From positions 1 through 8,043 of the forward strand of contig JAJQCX010000146.1 in the NCBI GenBank assembly GCA_021202495.1: a stretch of 8,043 nucleotides of DNA, given 5' to 3'. The notes below the pieces were generated by a model. It was not told the DNA's origin. It was given only the letters and a program-made list of their open reading frames with translations, and ran no database searches. Below are positions 1 to 6,100 of this stretch, one piece after another. The translations under genes were made by a program, and so were the position numbers. Every line of letters begins with the position of its first letter. The first letter of the stretch is position 1. Source of the stretch: Clostridia bacterium (GTDB taxonomy: Bacteria > Bacillota > Clostridia > UMGS1883).

Positions 1-14
1 CAGGCGCACCAATT

Positions 15-37
15 CGAACGCGGCTCCGCCGCGTTCG
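15..37. repeat. Perfect palindrome, 10-bp stem and 3-base loop
   Basis: The arm at 15-24 is the exact reverse complement of the arm at 28-37, with TCC as loop. The T run that would make it a terminator is missing on both sides. It may be a REP-like intergenic element, or a terminator of a gene beyond the window that uses a different signal. It is separated from the heptamer array by six bases. Confidence 0.8.
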
Positions 38-43
38 TTCCTT

Positions 44-92
44 CACTCCACACTCCACACTTCACACTCCACACTCCACACTCCACACTCCC
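44..92. repeat. Heptamer tandem repeat, seven units of CACTCCA
   Basis: The units lie at 44-50, 51-57, 58-64 (CACTTCA), 65-71, 72-78, 79-85 and 86-92 (CACTCCC). Four of the seven are exact matches beyond the first. On the minus strand the unit reads TGGAGTG. It starts at the last base of the terminator T run and is too short, with no spacers, for a CRISPR. It could vary in copy number by slippage. Confidence 0.95.
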
Positions 93-118
93 AAAAAAGC
101 GGCGCCAATCGGCGCCGC
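93..118 (-). terminator. Intrinsic terminator of the LRR gene
   Basis: A perfect 8-bp GC-only stem (99-106 with 111-118) closes a four-base loop. On the minus strand it is followed at once by six T (A at 93-98 on the plus strand). It begins 12 bases after the stop codon. This fits a strong Rho-independent terminator for the minus-strand gene. On the plus strand only CC and a short T run follow, so it is likely one-directional. Confidence 0.92.
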
Positions 119-130
119 CCTTTCACCTCT

Positions 131-3100
131 CTATTGAATTTCCGCCTCCGCAACATCCGCCGTCGGCTGCATCGTTCCGTCCGCACTCCATTGGAATATC
201 TTAACCTTGCTCATCTTGCTTATGTCGCTCAAAAGCACATCCTCAAGCACAAGCGCCTCACCGCTCACGTCGCCCGCGTCAAACATTCTCGCAAAGAGCA
301 TCACGCCCTCCTCGTCAAACGCCGCCGCAATGAGCGTGCCCTGCGCCTCGCCCGAAATTGCAATCGTCACGCTGCCCGTCAGGCTCGCTTCCTTTTCAAT
401 CGTGTACGCAAAGCCCGCCGTGCCGCTCGCTTCAAGCCCGTCCTTTTCCGCGTAAGCTATGATAACCGTGTCCGCCGTTATCTCGATTGCCTCGGAATAA
501 AGCGTTCTCGTCGCGCTCTCCGTTGGGTCGCTTCCGTCCGTTGTGTAGTAGATAACTGCTCCGCTCGTGGAGCTTGAAAGCTCAACCTTCGTTCCCTTTT
601 CCACAACCGAGCCGCTTTCAACGCTCGCCGTCACCTTGCCGCAGCGCTCCGCGCTCACAACGTCTCCGACCGTCGCCTTAATAACCCACGAAATGTCTGT
701 TCCGTCAATCGTTATCGTTATCTCGCCGCTGCCGGGGAGATTTCCCGACAGCGCAAACGTCGCCTTGCCTTCCTCGTCCGTCACCGCCGTCTCGTTCACA
801 ACCGAAACTATGCTCGGCGAGGACGACGTCGCCTTCAGCGTCACGTTCTTTCCCGCTTCGCCTTCAAGCACCATCACCTCAACCGACGTTGACGAATTGT
901 AGCCCACCGTGACGCTCTCCGCCGCTTCAATCCCCGTCGGCGCGGGTACAACGTTTGCCGCAGCCGCGTACTTTTCTTCCATCGCCGTTCCCGCATAGTT
1001 CACCGCGTTCTTAACCTCAACGCTCGCCGCGCCCGAAATCGCGCTCTCGGGTGTAAAGAGGAATATGCTTGCGTATTCCGCACTCCCGTCGTAATTTTCC
1101 TCCGCGTTCACGGGTTCGATCGTTCCGGCAATCTTCTTTCCGCCCGCCGTTACGCTCACGGTGTCGCCGTTCACGCTGTCAAGCTCCATATACTGCGTAA
1201 ATTCAATTCTTATGCTGTCGGAATAAATGCTTACCGCCTTGACCTCGGGAGGTGAAAGCGATACAATCCCCACGTTTACCTCCGTCTGCGGCGGCGGAAC
1301 GGGCAGCCATTCGGAATACGCCGTCTCGTACCCGTCCTTTTCAAACTTAACCATCCATTCACCCTCAGGCACATCCCATGCGTATTCGCCGTTCGCGTCC
1401 GTCACAAGCGGATTAACCTGGTCGTAATCTTCAGCATTCCACAGCACAATCTCCTGCTCGCCCGTAGCCTCGCCGAAGTCATCAAGTACATCTTCGTAAG
1501 TGTACGCCGTCGCGGTCACACCTTCAACGCGGTTGGAAGGCACAGCCTCGTAAACGTAGCCGGAGGGATCATATATCGGATCGATTTTATGTGGTCCTTT
1601 ATGGTGTCTGCACATACAAATCTCACAAGGACAGTTAGGAGAGCATTTTGTTTGATTGGAATCATCATCTGCCATAAGACCGAATGATTTTGTCTTAATT
1701 CCTGATAGCTGCTCTGCCACACGAACGTTAATTGCTTTTTCTCCTAAATTATATGTTGTTCCAAGTTGCCCGGCCATAGATATTAAATCTCCATATGTAT
1801 TTGCAAGATCCAATAGGTCATTAAGCCCATTTAACTCCAATTTGTCAAGTCTGTCAAAAGTGTTATTGATATTATTCATCAAATCTTCAAGGTCGTTTTG
1901 CTGTTTAATCGGATCTTGCTTATTGCCAAATAAATCTTGAATCACATCAGGATCTAGACCATTTTCTTCTAGGTTCGTGATTCGGTTGTCCAAACAATTA
2001 TTCCAATCTTTCAGGCGTCTGTTATAATCATCCAAGAAATTTCGAAAATGATCTTTTATCCATCCCATCGTTGTAAAAGCATCTGTAGTATTCTGCGTTT
2101 CATCAACACTGTTTTCATCAAAATATTCAAGTATCGACTCGGAAGCCGAGAAATAAAGTGAAATATATTTTCCGTCGCCCTCTATCGATTCGACCTCGCC
2201 GAAAAGATACGGCATTGAAATAACAACATCTTTTTCCGCTGATATTGACAACTCAACTATTCCTTCACTTTCAGCATTTGAAATATATATCTCCGCCCCG
2301 TCTGAAAGTTCTATCGGAATTAAAATATTGTCTTCATTTATTTCGTCAACATATTTATATCCCGCATCTACCGTAAATACTACTCCGTCATATATGAAAA
2401 GTCTGCTGTCTGCGTCGAGAATTTCCGCATTGTCAAAAGATGAATAAGAATCGCCGTCTGCTATATTCGCTATTTCAGCGCACATTTTCTGCAGCGTTTC
2501 TCTGTCTATGCTGTAGTCCTCTGTTGCATCATATACAACCTCAAGACTTACCGGCAAACTTCCCGAATAAAACTCAGCGGTGGCAAGCCATGCATTTGTT
2601 TCCGAATCATATTGAGCTGACAATATTTCCGTTTCCCCGCTGCTTGTATACACATAAAGATCTACATCACAGCTGCTGTCTATTTCTCCGTCAAATTCAA
2701 TTTTAAATGTAAAGCTTGGATATTTCGGCCAATATCTGTATTGCGGAATGGTCGCCTGTGCATTTTTGAAATCGATTACTGTTGTGTATTCTACATTGTT
2801 GCCGCTGCTTTCCGGATGTGCCGTATTATACATTGTAACCTTTAAGACGTCCATAGCCGTCGGATTACTTATCACAACATAATGCTCACTTTCAATCGGG
2901 TTTGTATATCCGCTTACCATAGCATATACGACATGTGGTGAATTTTTGTACGTTGTCTCCAGTTCAACTTTTGCTGCCCAGTTTCCGACCGAATTTGCCG
3001 TTGTCTGCCCTATTTCAGTTCCCATATCATACAATGTTATCTCACTCTTTGCAATAGTGGTTCCGCTTACCAATACTGTCGCATCTGAAGTCACATCATC

Positions 3101-6100
3101 AACAGTGAGCGTCAGAAGGTTTGCACTTGTTCTTGCAGTGCCTATGGGCTGAACTATCGTATCTCCGGAAACATCTGCCTGAAGCAGCACATTTAAATCA
3201 TAATCTCCGGCTTCATAGGCTGAAACATACATTCGCACTACCGCCTGTTTTTCATTAGTTTTTATGTGTATTCCATTTTCATCCTGAGTATATACCACAC
3301 TCTTTCCATCTAATGTTACACCGCCGGTCAACAAATCCATTCCTTCCGGAATATCAAAAATCAACTCCTCATTGTTCGAATTGTATGTATCAGAAATTTT
3401 GTATTCAACTCGCAAAAGTGCAATATTACCCGTTGTCATGTCACTTTTACTTATGCTTACCGATGTGTTGTCGGAATCGGTGTAAAGAAATTTAGAAGTA
3501 TCAAGACTTGGAACATCTACTCCGCTGATTTCAGTTATCATTCCAGATTCAATACCAACATCCACTAAGCAATAATCTTCTCCTTCAACAAGACCAAATT
3601 CACTTAGCTTTGCAATCGAAGAGAAACTGCGCAAAATGCTGTTCTTCTCAATAAATACAACACTGTAATTCCCATCTGACATTATATCACTGTAGAAGCT
3701 TGTTGTACTCGGTATATACCGCTTAATATAATTTCCGTTTTCATCGAACACTATAGCATACAATCCGCCGGATGTATTTACGTCTTTAACATAAAACTTA
3801 CCGTTTTCTTTCAGCTTAATAGCTGCTGTTCCCGATACTGCATTACTAAGAATAACACTAGCAGCAACAGAATTTGTTGACTGAGAGGATGCCGTAATTT
3901 CAATTTCATCTCCCGCTTTTACATCAGCGTCATTTATGATTATATACGGATATTGTACTGTGAAATCGGTAACATTAAAATTCTCTGTAACATTCCGAAT
4001 CGAAAAGTTTATATCGTCAAAACTTGTTATTTCACTCTCTTCCCCTGATTCTCCGGGCAATGCCGATGCAATTTCATAAATTGAAAGAGTTATTCTGTTC
4101 TGCGGCAAAGGCGATAAAATTATGCTGTCGAGTATCAGTTCGCTTTCAGTTAAAGCCTCTGAAATTATAACCTTTGAAACGCTGTAATATTTATCTGCCG
4201 AAATATATATTGCGGTAGGAACATTTACTGCTTCAAATGAAAATTTCCCTTTTTCATCCGCATATACTTCAAAGGTTTTCGTATTGCCATTCTTTGTCTG
4301 AATTACCTTGATATTGGCATCCGACGGAATTTCCCCATTGTCTGCGTTTATGCTGCCACTAATCGCTATAACGGGCATAGCTTCTAAGATAACCTCAATA
4401 TACGCCTCGCTTGCAGCGGCTCTCTCAGGCTGATAATAAGTGAATATAAGCTCATCATCTAAAATGATTTCATATTCATATATAATATCACTGTCCACAC
4501 CGCTAAGCTTATTGCCCGAAGCAATCAAGTTCCCGCTGTCCTTTTCGTACCAATTTACACTATAGCCTTCCGTTAAACTTGCTCCGTCCGGCGTTGATAC
4601 CAGCAACGTGAAACTATCTTCAGAAAAAATATACTCATATTCATATCCGTAATTTATCGCAAACGTCTCCGCATAGCTTCCGGGGTAGCAGCATATAATC
4701 GGCAGCGGCGAACAATTCACAAACGCGATTGTACTTATGCTCGTCACCGTGTCATACATAGTCACCTTCTCAAGCGCGCTGCAGTTGAGGAACATGTAGT
4801 TGGTGACCTGCTTCTCGTGCAGCTCTGCCTCAACCAAGCTTTTGCATTCTCTGAACACACGTGTGCTGATTGAGGTAACGCTTTCCGGTACAACAACGCT
4901 CGTCAGCCCCGCTCCGCCGAATGCGGCTTCGCCTATGGTTGTCAGCCCGTCGGGCAGCGTTATCCCGGTCAGCGCCGTACAGCCGTTGAACGCCCCTTCG
5001 CCTATGCACAAAAGCCCGTCGGGCAGCTCTGCGCTCGCAAGCGCCGTGCAGCCGTTAAACGCATTTAGAGGTATCTCAGTGATTGCCTCGGGAATAACTA
5101 TTTCCGTCAATGACGTGCAGCCGCTAAACGCACTGTCTCCTATGCTCGTCACGCCCTCCGGTATTGTTATACCCGTCAAAGCTTTACAACCGCTGAATGT
5201 GCTGCTGCTTATAGCCGTTATCCCCTCGGGGATAACTATTTCCGCCAATGATGAGCAGTTGTAAAATGCGCTGTTCCCTATACTTGTCACGCCCTCCGGT
5301 ATTGCCATGTCAGTCAATGCCGAGCAGTCGTAAAACGCGCCGCCACCAATACTCGTCACGCTGTCGGGGACAACAACGCTCTCCAACGAGCTCGCGCCGT
5401 AAAACGCGCGGTAATCGATTATCGTCATTCCCTCCGGCAGCTCAATGCTCTTCAATCCGCTCGCGTTAAATGCTTCGCTGTATATGTGCTCCAAGCCGTC
5501 CGGCAGCGTTATTTCCGTCAGCGCAGAGCAAGCATAAAACGCCTTTTTTCCTATGCTCGTCACGCTCTCCGGCAGCGTTATCTCTGCCAAAGCCGTGCAT
5601 CTTTCAAATGTACTTTCGCCGATTTCCGTTATCCCTTCGGGGATATTGACCTCCGTCAGCGCCGTGCATTTTACAAACATATTGTCCTCCGCCATGACCG
5701 CGCTTTGATTGTCAACCTTCGTCAGCTTCGTGCAGCTTTCAAATGCATAGCTTCCTATTGATGTGATGTCCTCCGGTATGACAACGCTCGTCAGTGCCGT
5801 GCAGCCCGAAAACATATACCGACCTATTGTGGCATTATTCAGTGTAAATTCCTTCAGCGCCGTACAGTTGGCGAACAATCCCCAGTCAATATCGTCAACA
5901 CCCTCTTCTATCGTGGCGCTCGCCAGCTTTGTACACCCATTAAAAGCGCAGGCTCCTACGGTTTTCACGTTCGCGGGTATAACAACGCTCGTCAGCGCCG
6001 TGCAGTTCCTGAACATATTCACACCTATCACGGCATTTTCAAGTGTTATCTCCTTCAGAGAAGCGTTAGAATAAAACGCATAATTTCCGATTTCCTCAAC

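Noticed and set aside
44..92. CRISPR array
   Set aside because: The repeat unit is seven bases in direct tandem with no spacers and there is no cas-like gene nearby.
395..643. A beta-hexosaminidase or chitobiase enzyme
   Set aside because: Only the C-terminal accessory Ig-like type is present. The catalytic barrel is absent from the frame.
2488..4115. An enzymatic domain in the stalk
   Set aside because: I found no catalytic motif. The segments look like beta-sandwich spacers and the recognisable ones belong to non-enzymatic families.
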